Shown: positions 42,350 to 54,001, counted from the stretch's first letter. The stretch: 64,000 nucleotides of DNA from Terrabacter tumescens (GCF_014646815.1 NZ_BMNZ01000003.1:434001-498000); one strand, 5' to 3'. The notes: a model not told the origin generated them from the letters alone. Program-made: numbers and translations.

Positions 42350-42946
42350 ATGAGTGCTCAGACCGACACGACCGCCGCTGCGGGCAGCCCGAGCGGCAGC
42401 GACGCCACGGGGCCGGTGGCCTCCGCCACCGGCGTGGGTTCGGGCGTCGGGTCGGGTCTCGGCTTCGACCCGATCGCCCGGGCCCGTGAGCAGTGGGTGG
42501 AGCAGGGCTGGGAGCCCGCCGCCGACGGCATGGCCGCCATCACCTCGCTCATGCGGGCGCACCAGATCGTCTTGGCCCGGGTCGAGGCGACCCTCAAGCC
42601 GCTCGGCGTCACCTTCGCGCGCTACGAGGTGCTCATGCTGCTGTGGTTCAGCCGGCGCGGGTCGCTGCCGATGAAGGTCATCGGCAGCCGCCTGCAGGTG
42701 CACCCGACGAGCGTCACCAACGCCGTCGACCGACTCGAGGACGCCGGCCTCGTGATGCGCCGGGCCCATCCGGAGGACCGGCGGGCCATGCTCGTGTCGC
42801 TGACCCCCTCGGGACGTGCGCTCGCCGAGCGGGCCACGACCGCGCTCAACACCGAGGTGTTCGAGCAGCCCGACCTCGACACGGAGGACGCGCAGTCGCT
42901 CGTCGACGTGCTGACCCGCCTGCGGCGCAGCGCCGGCGACTTCTGA
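42350..42946 (+). CDS. MarR-family regulator, probable controller of icmF
   Basis: This 198-residue regulator has a Gly/Ser-rich N-terminal tail (to about residue 45) and then a MarR winged helix: LKPLGVTFARYEVLMLLWFSRRG, SLPMKVIGSRLQVHPTSVTNAVDRLEDAGLV (recognition helix) and the wing RRAHPEDRRAMLVSLT. It likely binds the palindrome at 42295-42312 and responds to a CoA or fatty-acid ligand, as in related MarR proteins; the ligand is unknown. TACGAT is 6 nt before the ATG, suggesting a leaderless transcript. Confidence 0.88.
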   Translation: MSAQTDTTAAAGSPSGSDATGPVASATGVGSGVGSGLGFDPIARAREQWVEQGWEPAADGMAAITSLMRAHQIVLARVEATLKPLGVTFARYEVLMLLWFSRRGSLPMKVIGSRLQVHPTSVTNAVDRLEDAGLVMRRAHPEDRRAMLVSLTPSGRALAERATTALNTEVFEQPDLDTEDAQSLVDVLTRLRRSAGDF

Positions 42947-42984
42947 GCGACCCCGGGGCCGCGAACGACGGTCCGCTCCGCCGG

Positions 42985-43179
42985 CTACTCGCCCTGGTGC
43001 TGGTCGAGCAGGGCCCAGATCTCGTTCTCGGGATAGCGGCGGTGCCCGCCGAGCGTGCGTCGGGCGTTGAGCTTGCCGGAACGGGCCCAGCGGCTGACCG
43101 TCTTGGGGTCGACGCGGAAGATCGTGGCAACCTCCGCCGGAGTCAGGAGTCTCTCGACCACTGCGTTGTCCGTGTCCAT
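42985..43179 (-). CDS. bldC: BldC-type small MerR-like DNA-binding protein
   Basis: BldC is a short MerR-family protein that binds DNA cooperatively and controls development and other genes in actinobacteria. This 64-residue protein has the family core LLTPAEVATIFRVDPKTVSRWARSGKLNARRTLGGHRRYPENE, with no ligand domain. The ATG at 43179 begins MDTDNAVVER. A promoter (TTGATT-17-TACCGT, minus strand) and a hairpin in the leader lie upstream. Confidence 0.95.
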   Translation of the reverse strand: MDTDNAVVERLLTPAEVATIFRVDPKTVSRWARSGKLNARRTLGGHRRYPENEIWALLDQHQGE

Positions 43180-43222
43180 GTGAGCCGCCTTGCCGAACGC
43201 AGCGCTGGATGGAGGGGATTCT

Positions 43223-43256
43223 CGGACCCGGGGCTGGCTGCTCAACCCCGGGTCCG
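43223..43256. other. Hairpin in the bldC 5' leader
   Basis: An 11-bp perfect stem (43223-43233 with 43246-43256, CGGACCCGGGG type) lies in the region between the bldC promoter and ATG. It could pause transcription or shape translation of bldC; no known riboswitch pattern is recognised. Confidence 0.5.
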
Positions 43257-43306
43257 ACGGATCTGCGGACCAGCCTCGCAGCGCGTCCGTGTTGCCGCTG
43301 TCCCTC

Positions 43307-43335
43307 ACGGTACGGGCAGTTCGTTTGACAATCAA
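43307..43335 (-). promoter_or_regulatory. Candidate bldC promoter
   Basis: On the minus strand, TTGATT (43330-43335) and TACCGT (43307-43312) are separated by exactly 17 nt. The predicted transcript would have a leader of about 120 nt before the bldC ATG. Confidence 0.5.
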
Positions 43336-43377
43336 GCGATCAGCCCAGCGAGCGACCTGGGTCACTAGGTTGGTGGG

Positions 43378-43857
43378 ATGAGCCCGTCCGCTGCTTCTCG
43401 TGATGCCGCGACCGCTGCCCTGCGCGAGCTGATCCTCGCCGGCGAGCGCTACCGAATCGCCGTTGCCACCCACCTCGACCTGACGGTCAACGAGAGTCGC
43501 GCCATCAGCCACCTGATGGCCCGCGGCCCCATGGGGCAGACGGATCTCGCGACCGCCCTGGGTCTGACGACGAGCTCGACCACGACGCTCGTCGACCGTC
43601 TCGAGCAGCGCGGCATGGTCGCCCGCGTGCCCGACCCGCACGACCGCCGCCGGAGCACTGTCGAGATCCCCGACTCGGGCGTGCGGCGCCTCAACGAGGT
43701 GCGGGACTGGATGCCGCACGCCTTCGACGCCCTGGGCTCGGACGAGCTGTCCCGCGTGGCCGAGCTGCTCGTCACGATCGCGGGGTCACTGCGCGACGTG
43801 ACGAGCGACATCGAGGCGAACCAGCCCTCGACCCCGGGCCACCGCCGGCGCCACTGA
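43378..43857 (+). CDS. MarR-family transcriptional regulator
   Basis: This 159-residue protein is a compact MarR: LDLTVNESRAISHLMARG, MGQTDLATALGLTTSSTTTLVDRLEQRGMV (recognition helix) and RVPDPHDRRRSTVEIP (wing). It lacks the long tail of the other MarR near 42350 and differs from it in sequence, so it is not a recent duplicate. Its target is not evident; the neighbours are bldC (divergent) and a convergent oxidase gene. TAGGTT ends 6 nt before the ATG, consistent with leaderless initiation. Confidence 0.85.
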   Translation: MSPSAASRDAATAALRELILAGERYRIAVATHLDLTVNESRAISHLMARGPMGQTDLATALGLTTSSTTTLVDRLEQRGMVARVPDPHDRRRSTVEIPDSGVRRLNEVRDWMPHAFDALGSDELSRVAELLVTIAGSLRDVTSDIEANQPSTPGHRRRH

Positions 43858-43901
43858 GCGGCACCGCCCATCGGTCGAGCGCGCTGCGCGCTGCTCGTCA
43901 G

Positions 43902-45146
43902 TCAACCGAGCACGCGGTCGAGGAAGGCGTTGCCGAAGACGCGGTCGGGGTCGACACGCTCGCGCAGCGCCCGGAAGTCGGGCAGGCGCGGGTAGAGCGG
44001 CTCGAGCTCGCGCACCCCGGCGGTGAAGCACTTGCCCCAGTGCGGACGCGCCCCGAGCGGCAGCAGGGCCTCCTCGAGGACGGGCAGGACGGCATACACC
44101 CGCTCGGGGTCGAGCAGCCAGGTGAAGTGCAGGCCGAGCGCGTCGTGGCCGTAGGAGCTGCTCAGCCAGTGCCCGTCGGCCGCGACCGTGCGCAGCTCGC
44201 CCACCTGGAGCACGGGCGCGAGCCGGCCACCCAGGGCGCGCAGGCGCTCGACGGCGAGGAGGGCGTGCTCGCGCGGCACGAGGTACTCGCTCTGCAGCTC
44301 CGCGCCGCGACTCGGCGTGAACTCCATCCGGAAGTGCGGCAACCGGTCGAGCCAGGGTCCGGGGACGCCGCCCTGCTGCGTCACCGACTCCGTGGCACCG
44401 CCCTCGAGCATGTGCATCGTCGTCGTCGCACGCAGCGCGCCCCGGAGCTCGGCCGCGGCCTCGTCCGCGCGGCTCTTGAGCCACACCTGGTCGATGCCGG
44501 CGTCGCCCCAGTGGGTGAAGAGGCTGACGCTGTAGGCGCTGGCCAGGACGGTGTCGAGGCCTGCCGCGAGGTCGTCCCACGACAGGCCGGTCCAGACGTC
44601 CTGGCGCACGTCGTAGGTGGGCTCGACCTCGAGCGTCACCGCGGTGACCACACCGAGGGCCCCGAGGGACACGACGCTGCCCTCGAAGTCGGCGTCCCCG
44701 CGACTGACCGTGCGCACGTCGCCGTCCGGCCCGACGATGTCGAGGGAGGTGACGGCCGTTGCGAGAGAACCGTTCTCGACACCGGAGCCGTGGGTGCCGG
44801 TGGCGACGGCACCCGCTACCGAGATGTGCGGCAGCGAGGCGAGGTTGCCCAGCGCCCAACCGGCCGCGTGGAGCCGGGTCGCGACGTCGCCGTATGCGGC
44901 CCGGCCCGTCACGCGGGCGGTGCGGGCCGTGGTGTCGACCTCGACCGTCGTCGGCAGGTCGACGAGGGAGACGAGGACGCCGTCGTCGTTGTCGGTGATG
45001 TCGGTCAGGTCCGTGAAGCTGTGTCGCGACCCGAGCGCGCGCACGCGCGGCGCCGCCGCGACGACCTCCTGCAGGTGCTCCACCGAACGGACCCTCTCGA
45101 TGCGTGCTCGGTAGGTGTGGCTGCCCGCCCAGTTCGTCTCCGCCAT
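43902..45146 (-). CDS. FAD-dependent alditol/aldonolactone oxidase-like protein (AldO type)
   Basis: This 414-residue flavoprotein belongs to the VAO family of alditol and sugar-lactone oxidases. RVRALGSRHSFTDLTD near residue 40, ATGTHGSG in the FAD region, and the C-terminal RPHWGKCFT are typical of Streptomyces AldO and arabinono-lactone oxidases. Its length matches AldO (about 418). It follows araA by 36 nt on the same strand, so it probably ends the arabinose operon and may oxidise arabinitol, another alditol or an arabinose-derived lactone with O2. That substrate is inference. Confidence 0.85.
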   Translation of the reverse strand: MAETNWAGSHTYRARIERVRSVEHLQEVVAAAPRVRALGSRHSFTDLTDITDNDDGVLVSLVDLPTTVEVDTTARTARVTGRAAYGDVATRLHAAGWALGNLASLPHISVAGAVATGTHGSGVENGSLATAVTSLDIVGPDGDVRTVSRGDADFEGSVVSLGALGVVTAVTLEVEPTYDVRQDVWTGLSWDDLAAGLDTVLASAYSVSLFTHWGDAGIDQVWLKSRADEAAAELRGALRATTTMHMLEGGATESVTQQGGVPGPWLDRLPHFRMEFTPSRGAELQSEYLVPREHALLAVERLRALGGRLAPVLQVGELRTVAADGHWLSSSYGHDALGLHFTWLLDPERVYAVLPVLEEALLPLGARPHWGKCFTAGVRELEPLYPRLPDFRALRERVDPDRVFGNAFLDRVLG

Positions 45147-45182
45147 CGGGTCAGTCTGCCCTCCGGTGGACCGGTCCCGCCG

Positions 45183-46697
45183 TCACAGGCGCGCGGCGAG
45201 ACGGTGGTAGGCCGCGCTCCAGCGCAGCTCCTGGCGCAGGCTCTCGGGGGTGGTGCCGGCGTCGATGACGACGAGCTCGGTCGAGATCATCTCGGCCAGG
45301 TCGCGGAACTCGTCGGTGCCGATGGCGGTCGACAGGACCGTGTGGTGCGGGCCGCCCGCGAGCAGCCACGACTCGGCCGAGGTCGTAAGGGTCGGCTTGG
45401 GCTCCCATACGGCGCACGCGACGGGCAGTCGCGGCAGCTCCTCGTCGGGCTCGACGACGTCGATCTCGTTGAGGGTCAGTCGGAACCGGCCGCCGAGGTC
45501 GCTCATGCCGACGACGACACCGGGGCCGGGGGCGGCCGTGAACTTCAGGCGCACGGGGTCCTCACGTCCGCCGATGCTGAGCGGGTGGATCTCGAGGCTC
45601 GGCTGCCGACCGGCGATGGACGGGCAGACCTCGAGCATGTGCGCCCCGAGGATCTTCTCCTCCCCCGGCACCAGGTGGTACGTGTAGTCCTCCATGAAGC
45701 TCGTGCCGCCGGGCCGGCCCTGCGCCATGGCCTTCGCCGTGCGCAGCAGCACCGAGGTCTTCCAGTCGCCCTCGCCGCCGAAGCCGTAGCCGTCGGCCAT
45801 GAGCCGCTGGACGGCGAGGCCAGGCAGCTGGCGCAGGCCGCCGAGGTCCTCGAAGTTGGTCGTGAACGCCCGGAACCCGCCGTCGGAGAGGAAGGTCCGC
45901 AGACCGGCCTCGATGCGCGCGCCGTAGCGCAGCGACGCGTGACGGTCACCGCCGCGGCGCAGCTCGGGCACGACGGCATAGGCCTGCTCGTACTCCGCGA
46001 CGAGAGTGTCGACCTCGGCGTCGGAGACGGCGTCGACGACCTCGACCAGCTCGCCCACGCCGTAGGTGTTGACCGAGACCCCGAAGCGCAGCTGGGCCTC
46101 GACCTTGTCGCCCTCGGTCACCGCGACGTCGCGCATGTTGTCGCCGAAGCGGGCCAGCCGCAGGGTTCTCAGCTCCGAGACGCCGGCGGCGGCCCGGCCC
46201 CATGTGCCGATGCGCTCGAGGACCGCGGGGTTGCTCACGTGGCCGGCGACCACCTTGCGCGCGATGCCGAGTCGCGCTCCGACGAAAGCGAACTCGCGAT
46301 CGCCGTGCGCGGCCTGGTTGAGGTTCATGAAGTCCATGTCGATGCTCGACCACGGAAGCTCAGCGCCGGCCTGGGTGTGCAGGTGCAGCATCGGCTTGCG
46401 GAGGGCGTCGAGCCCGGTGATCCACATCTTCGCCGGGGAGAAGGTGTGCATCCACGTGATGACGCCGATGCAGTCGGAGCTTGCGTTGGCCTCGAGGATC
46501 GCGGCGTGGATCGCGGCCGAGTCGGCGAGGATCGGCTTCCACACGACCCGGGCGGGCAGCACGCCGCTCGCGTCGATCTCCTTGGCGATGGTCTGGGACT
46601 GGTCGGCCACCTGACGCAGGGTCTCCTCGCCGTAGAGGTGCTGGCTGCCGGTGAGGAACCAGACCTCGCGCTGCTCGGGAGTGGGGCTAGTGGTCAT
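45183..46697 (-). CDS. araA: L-arabinose isomerase
   Basis: AraA converts L-arabinose to L-ribulose using Mn2+. This 504-residue protein starts [17 protein letters not shown], and shows [36 protein letters not shown] and [14 protein letters not shown] (metal-binding Glu). The length is the family norm. The ATG overlaps the araD stop as ATGA, so it is translated in the same unit. It is the third enzyme gene of the operon. Confidence 0.97.
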   Translation of the reverse strand: MTTSPTPEQREVWFLTGSQHLYGEETLRQVADQSQTIAKEIDASGVLPARVVWKPILADSAAIHAAILEANASSDCIGVITWMHTFSPAKMWITGLDALRKPMLHLHTQAGAELPWSSIDMDFMNLNQAAHGDREFAFVGARLGIARKVVAGHVSNPAVLERIGTWGRAAAGVSELRTLRLARFGDNMRDVAVTEGDKVEAQLRFGVSVNTYGVGELVEVVDAVSDAEVDTLVAEYEQAYAVVPELRRGGDRHASLRYGARIEAGLRTFLSDGGFRAFTTNFEDLGGLRQLPGLAVQRLMADGYGFGGEGDWKTSVLLRTAKAMAQGRPGGTSFMEDYTYHLVPGEEKILGAHMLEVCPSIAGRQPSLEIHPLSIGGREDPVRLKFTAAPGPGVVVGMSDLGGRFRLTLNEIDVVEPDEELPRLPVACAVWEPKPTLTTSAESWLLAGGPHHTVLSTAIGTDEFRDLAEMISTELVVIDAGTTPESLRQELRWSAAYHRLAARL

Positions 46698-47380
46698 CGG
46701 TTGTCCTTCTGTCCGTAGACGTTCTGGTAGCGGTCGAAGAGCGAGTCGACGTCGGTGGGCTCGATGCGGATGGGCTCGCCGAGCTGGCGGGCGATGTGGA
46801 CGGTGCGGGCGACGTCCTCGCACATGACTGCCGCCTTGACGGCCGAGCGTGCGTCCTTGCCGATGGTGAAGACGCCGTGCTGCTTCATGAGGACGGCGGC
46901 CGAGCGAGAGGCGGTCAGGGTCTCGACGATGCCGCGCCCGATCGAGTCATCGCCGATGAGAGCGAATGGGCCGACGGGGATCTCGCCCCCGAACTCGTCG
47001 GCCTGCATCGTCAGGGCGCACGGGATCGCCTCGCCCCGGCTGGCCCACGCCGTCGCATACGTCGAGTGCGTGTGCACGACGCCCCCGACGTGGGGCATCT
47101 GCCGGTAGACGTAGGCCTGGGCGTCGGTGTCGGAGGACGGCGCGTGTTCGCCCTCGAGGACGCGGCCGTGCAGGTCGCAGAGCACCATGTTCTCGGGCGT
47201 CAGGTCGTCGTAGGACACCCCGCTCGGCTTGATGACCATGAGGTCGCGATCCGGCACGCGGGCCGAGACGTTGCCGGCTGTCCAGATCACGAGCTGGTAG
47301 CGGGTCAGCTCGGCATGAAGCGCGCAGACCTCGTGACGCAGGGAGGTGATGGTTGCGTTCACATCGGTGGACAAGCTCAC
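46694..47380 (-). CDS. araD: L-ribulose-5-phosphate 4-epimerase
   Basis: AraD interconverts L-ribulose-5-phosphate and D-xylulose-5-phosphate, feeding the pentose phosphate pathway. This 228-residue class II aldolase-like enzyme has [20 protein letters not shown], the zinc site [11 protein letters not shown] (His103, His105) and [10 protein letters not shown]. The GTG at 47380 overlaps the araB stop as GTGA. Confidence 0.96.
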   Translation of the reverse strand: MSLSTDVNATITSLRHEVCALHAELTRYQLVIWTAGNVSARVPDRDLMVIKPSGVSYDDLTPENMVLCDLHGRVLEGEHAPSSDTDAQAYVYRQMPHVGGVVHTHSTYATAWASRGEAIPCALTMQADEFGGEIPVGPFALIGDDSIGRGIVETLTASRSAAVLMKQHGVFTIGKDARSAVKAAVMCEDVARTVHIARQLGEPIRIEPTDVDSLFDRYQNVYGQKDNR

Positions 47381-49131
47381 GCAGCCTCACCGCCTGCACT
47401 GGCCTCCTGGCCAGTCGTCGGGACCGGCTCGGCAGGGTGTGACTTGGCGGCGATCGCCTTGCGGCGCAGTGCTTTCAGTCGCCTCATGACGTCGTTGCCC
47501 CGGCGGCCGAAGTGGTCGTGCAGGCGGACGTACTCCTCGAAGAGCGGGTCGTATGCCGCTGCGTCGGCCTCGTCGGGCACGTACGCCGCGCGCTCGACCC
47601 GTCCCATGCGGCCCGCTGCCGTGGCCACGTCGGGGTAGGCACCGGCCGCGACGGCGGCGTGGATCGCGGAGCCCAGGGCCGGGCCCTGCGCCGACCCGAT
47701 GACCGACAGCGGCATGCGGGTCACGTCGGCGTAGATCTGCATGAGCAGGCGGTTCTTCGCCAGACCACCCGCGATGACGAGCTCGGTCACCGGCACGCCG
47801 GCGTCGCGGAAGGCCTCGAGGATGACGCGTGTGCCGAAGGCCGTCGACTCGAGCAGCGCGCGGTAGGTGTCCTCCGGCCGCGTGGCGAGGGTCTGGCCCA
47901 CGACGAGCCCGGACAGCTCGTGGTCGACAAGCATCGAGCGGTTGCCGCTGTGCCAGTCGAGCGCGACGAGTCCGTGCTCTGCGACCGCTTGCGCGCTCGC
48001 CCTCTCGGTGAGCAGCTCGTGCACCGACAGGCCGCGCCGCTCTGCCTCGGCCGCATAGTCGGCCGGCACCGCAGTCCGGGTGAACCAGCCGAAGATGTCG
48101 CCGACGCCCGACTGCCCGGCCTCGTAGCCGTAGAGGCCCGCCACGATGCCGCCGTCGACCACGCCGCACATGCCCGGCACCTCACGCAACACGTCACTGC
48201 TCATGACGTGACACGTCGAGGTGCCCATGATCGCCACCATCTGACCCGGCGCGGTGGCCTGCGCCGCGGGTGCCGTGACGTGCGCGTCGACGTTGCCGAC
48301 GGCGACGGCGATGCCCTCTCGGAGTCCCGTCCATGCCGCAGCCTCGGCGGTCAGCGTGCCTGCGACAGATCCGAGCTCGCCGATCTGGTGGTCGAGCTTG
48401 TCGTCGACGAACGACGCGAAGGAGGGGTTGAGGGCGGCGAGGAAGTCGCGCGAGGGGTAGGCGCCGTCCTGCCGGATGCCCTTGTAGCCGGCCGTGCACG
48501 CGTTGCGCACGTAGGCGCCGCACAGCTGCCACACGATCCAGTCGGCCGCCTCGACCCACCGCGCCGTCGCGGCATACACCTCAGGGTCCTCCTCGAGCAC
48601 CTGCAGCGCCTTGGCGAACTCCCACTCCGAGCTGATGAGGCCGCCGTAGCGAGCCAGCCATGACTCGCCTCGCTCGGCGGCGAGTGCGTTGATCCGGTCC
48701 GCCTGGCCCTGCGCCGCGTGGTGTCGCCACAGCTTCACCCAGGCGTGGGGGCGCTGCTCCCAGCCGGGCACCTCGCACAGGGGCACCCCCTCGGCGCTCG
48801 TCGGCAGGACGGTGCAGGCCGTGAAGTCGGTGGCGATGCCGATGACGTCGGCCGGGTCGATGCCGGCTGCCGCCACCGCCGCCGGCACCGCGTGGCGGAG
48901 CACGTCCCGGTAGTCCTGCGGCACCTGGAGCGCCCACTCCGGCGGCAGTGACGCGCCTCCGTCGACCGGGACGTGGTCGGTCACGACGGCGTGGGCGTAA
49001 TCGTGCACCGCCGAACCGAGCTCGGCGCCGTCGGACACCCGGACGACGAGGGCTCTCCCCGAGAGAGTCCCGTAGTCGACGCCGACGACGTACTGCGGGG
49101 TGTGGGCGGCGGCGGTGGCGGCCTCGGTCAT
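47377..49131 (-). CDS. araB: Ribulokinase
   Basis: AraB phosphorylates L-ribulose with ATP. This 584-residue FGGY-family kinase has the N-terminal VGVDYGTLSGRALVV, CEVPGWEQRPHAWVKLWRHH, TAGYKGIRQDG and C-terminal VIAGGLAKNRLLMQIYAD. The last 60 residues are a charged extension. ATG 49131 overlaps the LacI regulator stop as ATGA. Confidence 0.96.
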   Translation of the reverse strand: MTEAATAAAHTPQYVVGVDYGTLSGRALVVRVSDGAELGSAVHDYAHAVVTDHVPVDGGASLPPEWALQVPQDYRDVLRHAVPAAVAAAGIDPADVIGIATDFTACTVLPTSAEGVPLCEVPGWEQRPHAWVKLWRHHAAQGQADRINALAAERGESWLARYGGLISSEWEFAKALQVLEEDPEVYAATARWVEAADWIVWQLCGAYVRNACTAGYKGIRQDGAYPSRDFLAALNPSFASFVDDKLDHQIGELGSVAGTLTAEAAAWTGLREGIAVAVGNVDAHVTAPAAQATAPGQMVAIMGTSTCHVMSSDVLREVPGMCGVVDGGIVAGLYGYEAGQSGVGDIFGWFTRTAVPADYAAEAERRGLSVHELLTERASAQAVAEHGLVALDWHSGNRSMLVDHELSGLVVGQTLATRPEDTYRALLESTAFGTRVILEAFRDAGVPVTELVIAGGLAKNRLLMQIYADVTRMPLSVIGSAQGPALGSAIHAAVAAGAYPDVATAAGRMGRVERAAYVPDEADAAAYDPLFEEYVRLHDHFGRRGNDVMRRLKALRRKAIAAKSHPAEPVPTTGQEASAGGEAA

Positions 49132-50168
49132 GTGGCTCTGCTCCTGGTCTGGCCGGGCGGCGCGGTGCTCGCCCGGACGATGAGTTCGGGGTCGATGAGG
49201 CTGGGGACCTGGTCCGTGTCAGCCGTGTCACCGGAGATCGCCGCGGTCAGCATCGCGATCGCCTCGCGGCCGATGGCGGCGAAGTCCTGGCGCACGGTCG
49301 TCAGCGGTGGGATGAGATAGGCGGCCTCGGGGACGTCGTCGAAGCCGACGACGCTGACGTCGTCGGGAACCGACCGGCCCGCCTCGTGGAGGGCACGCAG
49401 CACACCGATGGCCATCTGGTCGTTCGCCGCGAAGACGGCTGTCACGTCGGCGTTCTCGGCAAGAGCCAGGCCTGCGCGATACCCGCTCTCGGCAGACCAG
49501 TCGCCAGGGACGGGTTCCATCGGCCGGTGCCCAGCGGTCACCATCTCGGTGCGCCAGCCGTCGAGCCGCGCACGGGACTCCGCCCAGTCCAGCGGGCCGG
49601 TCACGTGGGCCACCTCGACGTGACCGAGGTCAAGGAGATGACGCGTCGCGAGACGCGCACCGGCGACGTTGTCGACGCCGACGGTGCGACGCGCGCGGGT
49701 CAGATCACCCTCGACGATGACGAAGGGCAGCCGCGCGCTGCGCGAGCGCGCGACCTCGAGCGCCTCGTCGTGGCCGGCGATGACGACGATCCCCTCGACG
49801 GCCAGGCGGTCGAGGTGGTCGACGGCCGCGTCGAAGCCCTCGCGCGTCATCTCGGCGAGCGAGACCGACGAGGCGAAGAAGCCGGCCTCGCGCGCGGCGG
49901 TGTTGACCGTGCGGTGCACACTCGTCGGACCGAACAGCGTCGAGGCGGTCGTGATGATCCCGATCGTCGCCGACCGTCCGCGCACGAGGGTGCGCGCCGC
50001 CGTGTTGGGGCGGTAGCCGAGGCGTTCGATCGCCTGGAGCACGCGGTCGCGTGTCTCGGGACGGATGCTGGAGGCGCCGTTGATGACGCGCGAGACCGTC
50101 TGGTGCGAGACGCCGGCCAGCCGGGCTACGTCCTGCATCACGGGGGCGCGTGACGCGGTGTCGCTCAC
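49128..50168 (-). CDS. LacI-family regulator of the arabinose locus
   Basis: This 346-residue repressor has an N-terminal HTH (MQDVARLAGVSHQTVSRVIN with hinge helix SIRPETRDRVLQAIERLGYRPN) and a periplasmic-binding-like effector domain (VDNVAGARLATRHLLDLGH, VFAANDQMAIGVLRAL, SVVGFDDVPEAAYLIPPLTTV). It lies between the permease and kinase genes, with GTG 50168 overlapping the permease stop and GAGGAGG upstream. The two 19-bp inverted sites at 55148-55238 are likely its operators, and arabinose or a derivative the inducer. Confidence 0.92.
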   Translation of the reverse strand: MSDTASRAPVMQDVARLAGVSHQTVSRVINGASSIRPETRDRVLQAIERLGYRPNTAARTLVRGRSATIGIITTASTLFGPTSVHRTVNTAAREAGFFASSVSLAEMTREGFDAAVDHLDRLAVEGIVVIAGHDEALEVARSRSARLPFVIVEGDLTRARRTVGVDNVAGARLATRHLLDLGHVEVAHVTGPLDWAESRARLDGWRTEMVTAGHRPMEPVPGDWSAESGYRAGLALAENADVTAVFAANDQMAIGVLRALHEAGRSVPDDVSVVGFDDVPEAAYLIPPLTTVRQDFAAIGREAIAMLTAAISGDTADTDQVPSLIDPELIVRASTAPPGQTRSRAT

Positions 50169-51178
50169 GCGTTCCTCCTCGTGAACAGCCTCTGCATCAC
50201 GATGAAGAGCAGCAGCAGGGTTCCGATCGCGATCTTTGTCCACCATGAGCTCAGCGTGCCTTGGAAGGAGATCAGCGTCTGGATGACACCCAGGACGAGC
50301 ACCCCGAGAAGCGATCCGAGGACGTAGCCGACCCCGCCGGAGAGCAGCGTGCCGCCGATGACGACCGAGGCGATCGCGTCGAGCTCCATCCCCACGGCGT
50401 GCAGCCCGTAGCCCGAGAGCATGTAGACGGAGAAGAGCAGCCCCGCGATCGAGGCGCACAGCCCACTGATGGCATATGCCATGACCTTGACGCGCGCGAC
50501 CGGCAGCCCCATGAGGGTGGCCGAGCTCTCGCTGCCGCCGATGGCGTAGATGGTGCGGCCGAAGCGCGTGCGGTGGAGCACCCAGGCGGCGACCGCGACG
50601 ATGACCAGCGCGATGACGACGCTCCACGTGATGGTGACGCCGCCGGGCAGGTCGATGGTCCCGGTGGCGAGGGCCCGGAAGAAGGGGTCCTTGATGGAGA
50701 TGGACTCGACACCGATGACGAAGCAGAGGCCGCGGGCCAGGAACATGCCCGCGAGCGTGACGATGAACGGCTGCAGCTCGAAGTGGTGGATGACGAGTCC
50801 CATGACGACGCCGAGTCCGGTCCCGACCGCCAGGACGAGCAGGATGACGACGGGTGCCGGGAGTCCGGCGCGCAAGGTGGCAGCCGCGACCATCGTCGAC
50901 AGGGCGACGACGGCGCCCACCGACAGGTCGATGCCGCCGGTGAGGATGACGAAGGTCATGCCGACGGCCAGGACGATGAGGAAGGCGTTGTCGATGAACA
51001 GGTTGGCGAAGACCTGTCCCGACGTGAAGCCCTCGTAACGCACCGAGCCCACGCCGAAGAGCAGGACGAAGAGCACGAAGGTCGAGACGACGGGCAGGAC
51101 GCGACCCGGGACGACCGGGCGGCGCCGGGAGGACTGCTCCGGGAGCGTGTCCGGCCGGGTGGGGACGGTCGTGGTCAT
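50165..51178 (-). CDS. Sugar ABC transporter permease, second (YjfF/AraH-like)
   Basis: This 337-residue permease has 8-10 membrane helices and the ribose-type signature VILTGGIDLSVGAVVALSTM, with MGLPVARVKVMAYAISGLCASIAG. It is the second half of the importer. ATG 51178 overlaps the first permease stop as ATGA. A long open extension further upstream crosses the first permease gene in another frame and is rejected. Confidence 0.93.
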   Translation of the reverse strand: MTTTVPTRPDTLPEQSSRRRPVVPGRVLPVVSTFVLFVLLFGVGSVRYEGFTSGQVFANLFIDNAFLIVLAVGMTFVILTGGIDLSVGAVVALSTMVAAATLRAGLPAPVVILLVLAVGTGLGVVMGLVIHHFELQPFIVTLAGMFLARGLCFVIGVESISIKDPFFRALATGTIDLPGGVTITWSVVIALVIVAVAAWVLHRTRFGRTIYAIGGSESSATLMGLPVARVKVMAYAISGLCASIAGLLFSVYMLSGYGLHAVGMELDAIASVVIGGTLLSGGVGYVLGSLLGVLVLGVIQTLISFQGTLSSWWTKIAIGTLLLLFIVMQRLFTRRNA

Positions 51179-52325
51179 GACTGGGCCACCTTCTGCTTCG
51201 GAGCGGTTGCGTCGTGGGCGACCGGCTCGGTCCCGAAGGTCGCGTCCGACGCCCTGGGTCGGGTCGGCGGCGTGGTCTCGGCCGTCGCCGGGGGGCGCCG
51301 CCGGCGCGTGAAGCGCTCGCGGACCTTCGGGGCCTGGAGCAGGCACACCGCGATGACGACGACCGCCTTGAAGACGAGCGTCACCTCGGGGGCGATGCCC
51401 ATCGAGTAGACCGTCGTCGTCAGCGTCTGGATGATGAGCGCACCGACCAGCGTGCCGGAGAGCGAGTACTTGCCGCCCGCGAGCGAGGACCCACCGATGA
51501 CGACGGCGAGGATGGCGTCCATCTCGATCCACAGCCCGGCGTTGTTGGCGTCGGCGGCGCTGACGTTGGAGCTGATCATCAGGCCGGCGACACCCGCACA
51601 GAGAGCCGCGAAGACGTAGACGGTCCAGATGATCGTGCGCGAGCGCAGACCGGCGAGGCGGCTCGCCTCGGGGTTGATGCCGACGGACTCGATGAGCAGT
51701 CCGAGTGCCGTGCGGCGGGTCACCAGGGCGACGGCGGCGAGCGCGGCGAGGGCGATGAGGATGGAGATCGGGAAGAGCAGGAAGCCGGCGCCGATCTCGG
51801 CGAAGAAGTCGTTGCGCACCGTGATGATCTGACCGTCGGTCACGAGCATGGCGATGCCCCGGCCGGCGGTCATGAGCACGAGCGTGGCGATGATCGGTTG
51901 GATGCCGAGCAGGGCGACGAGGAAGCCGTTCCAGAGCCCGAGCACGAGGCAGAGCACGAGGGCGAGGGCGATCCCCTTGAGGGCCGCTGCCGGACTCGTC
52001 GGGTCGGCGGACCCGAGGATCGTCGTGCACGCGACCGCTCCGGAGATCGCCGCCACGGCTCCGACCGAGAGGTCGATGCCACGCGTCGCGATGACGAGGG
52101 TCATGCCGAGGGCGATGAGCAGCGTCGGTGCGCCGTTCTTGAGGATGTCGACGAGGCTGCCGTAGAGGTGGCCGTCCTGCAGTCGGACCTCGACGAAGCC
52201 GGGGTTGCGCACGGCGTTGGCGAGGACGAGTGCCACGAGCGCCACGAGGGGCCAGAGCAGCCGGCTGCCCCGCGCCCTCTCGAGCAGTCCCGGGCCGTGG
52301 GTGGTCGGGGCCGCCTGGGCGCTGG

Positions 52326-52329
<4 letters not shown>
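51175..52329 (-). CDS. Sugar ABC transporter permease, first (YtfT-like)
   Basis: This 384-residue permease has the core signature VIATRGIDLSVGAVAAISGAV and GLRSRTIIWTVYVFAALCAG, with a C-terminal charged Pro-rich tail of about 45 residues. Its ATG overlaps the ATPase stop as ATGA. Together with the next gene it makes a two-permease importer like the galactofuranose/arabinose Ytf or Yjf systems. Confidence 0.93.
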
Positions 52330-53930
<1,601 letters not shown>

Positions 53931-53969
53931 GACGTCCTGTCCTTCGCTTCCGAGTGTGGGGTGGGACGA

Positions 53970-54001
53970 CCCCCGCCACCACACCCGGAGGGTGGCGGGG
54001 G
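53970..54001 (-). terminator. Attenuator-like hairpin between binding protein and ATPase genes
   Basis: An 11-bp stem CCCCCGCCACC/GGTGGCGGGGG (53970-53980 with 53991-54001) lies in the only long gap of the operon. Hairpins here commonly lower expression of the membrane genes relative to the binding protein, which is needed in excess. Confidence 0.6.

Noticed and set aside
39177-42353. A 1058-codon open frame on the plus strand opposite icmF
   Set aside because: It reads as Arg/Gly/Ala/Val-rich antisense sequence, while the minus-strand protein is a clear full-length IcmF.
43325-43330. TTGACA as the -35 for the MarR gene at 43378
   Set aside because: No hexamer at 16-18 nt downstream fits a -10, and a leaderless TAGGTT lies directly before the ATG. 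The divergent bldC promoter overlaps this region.
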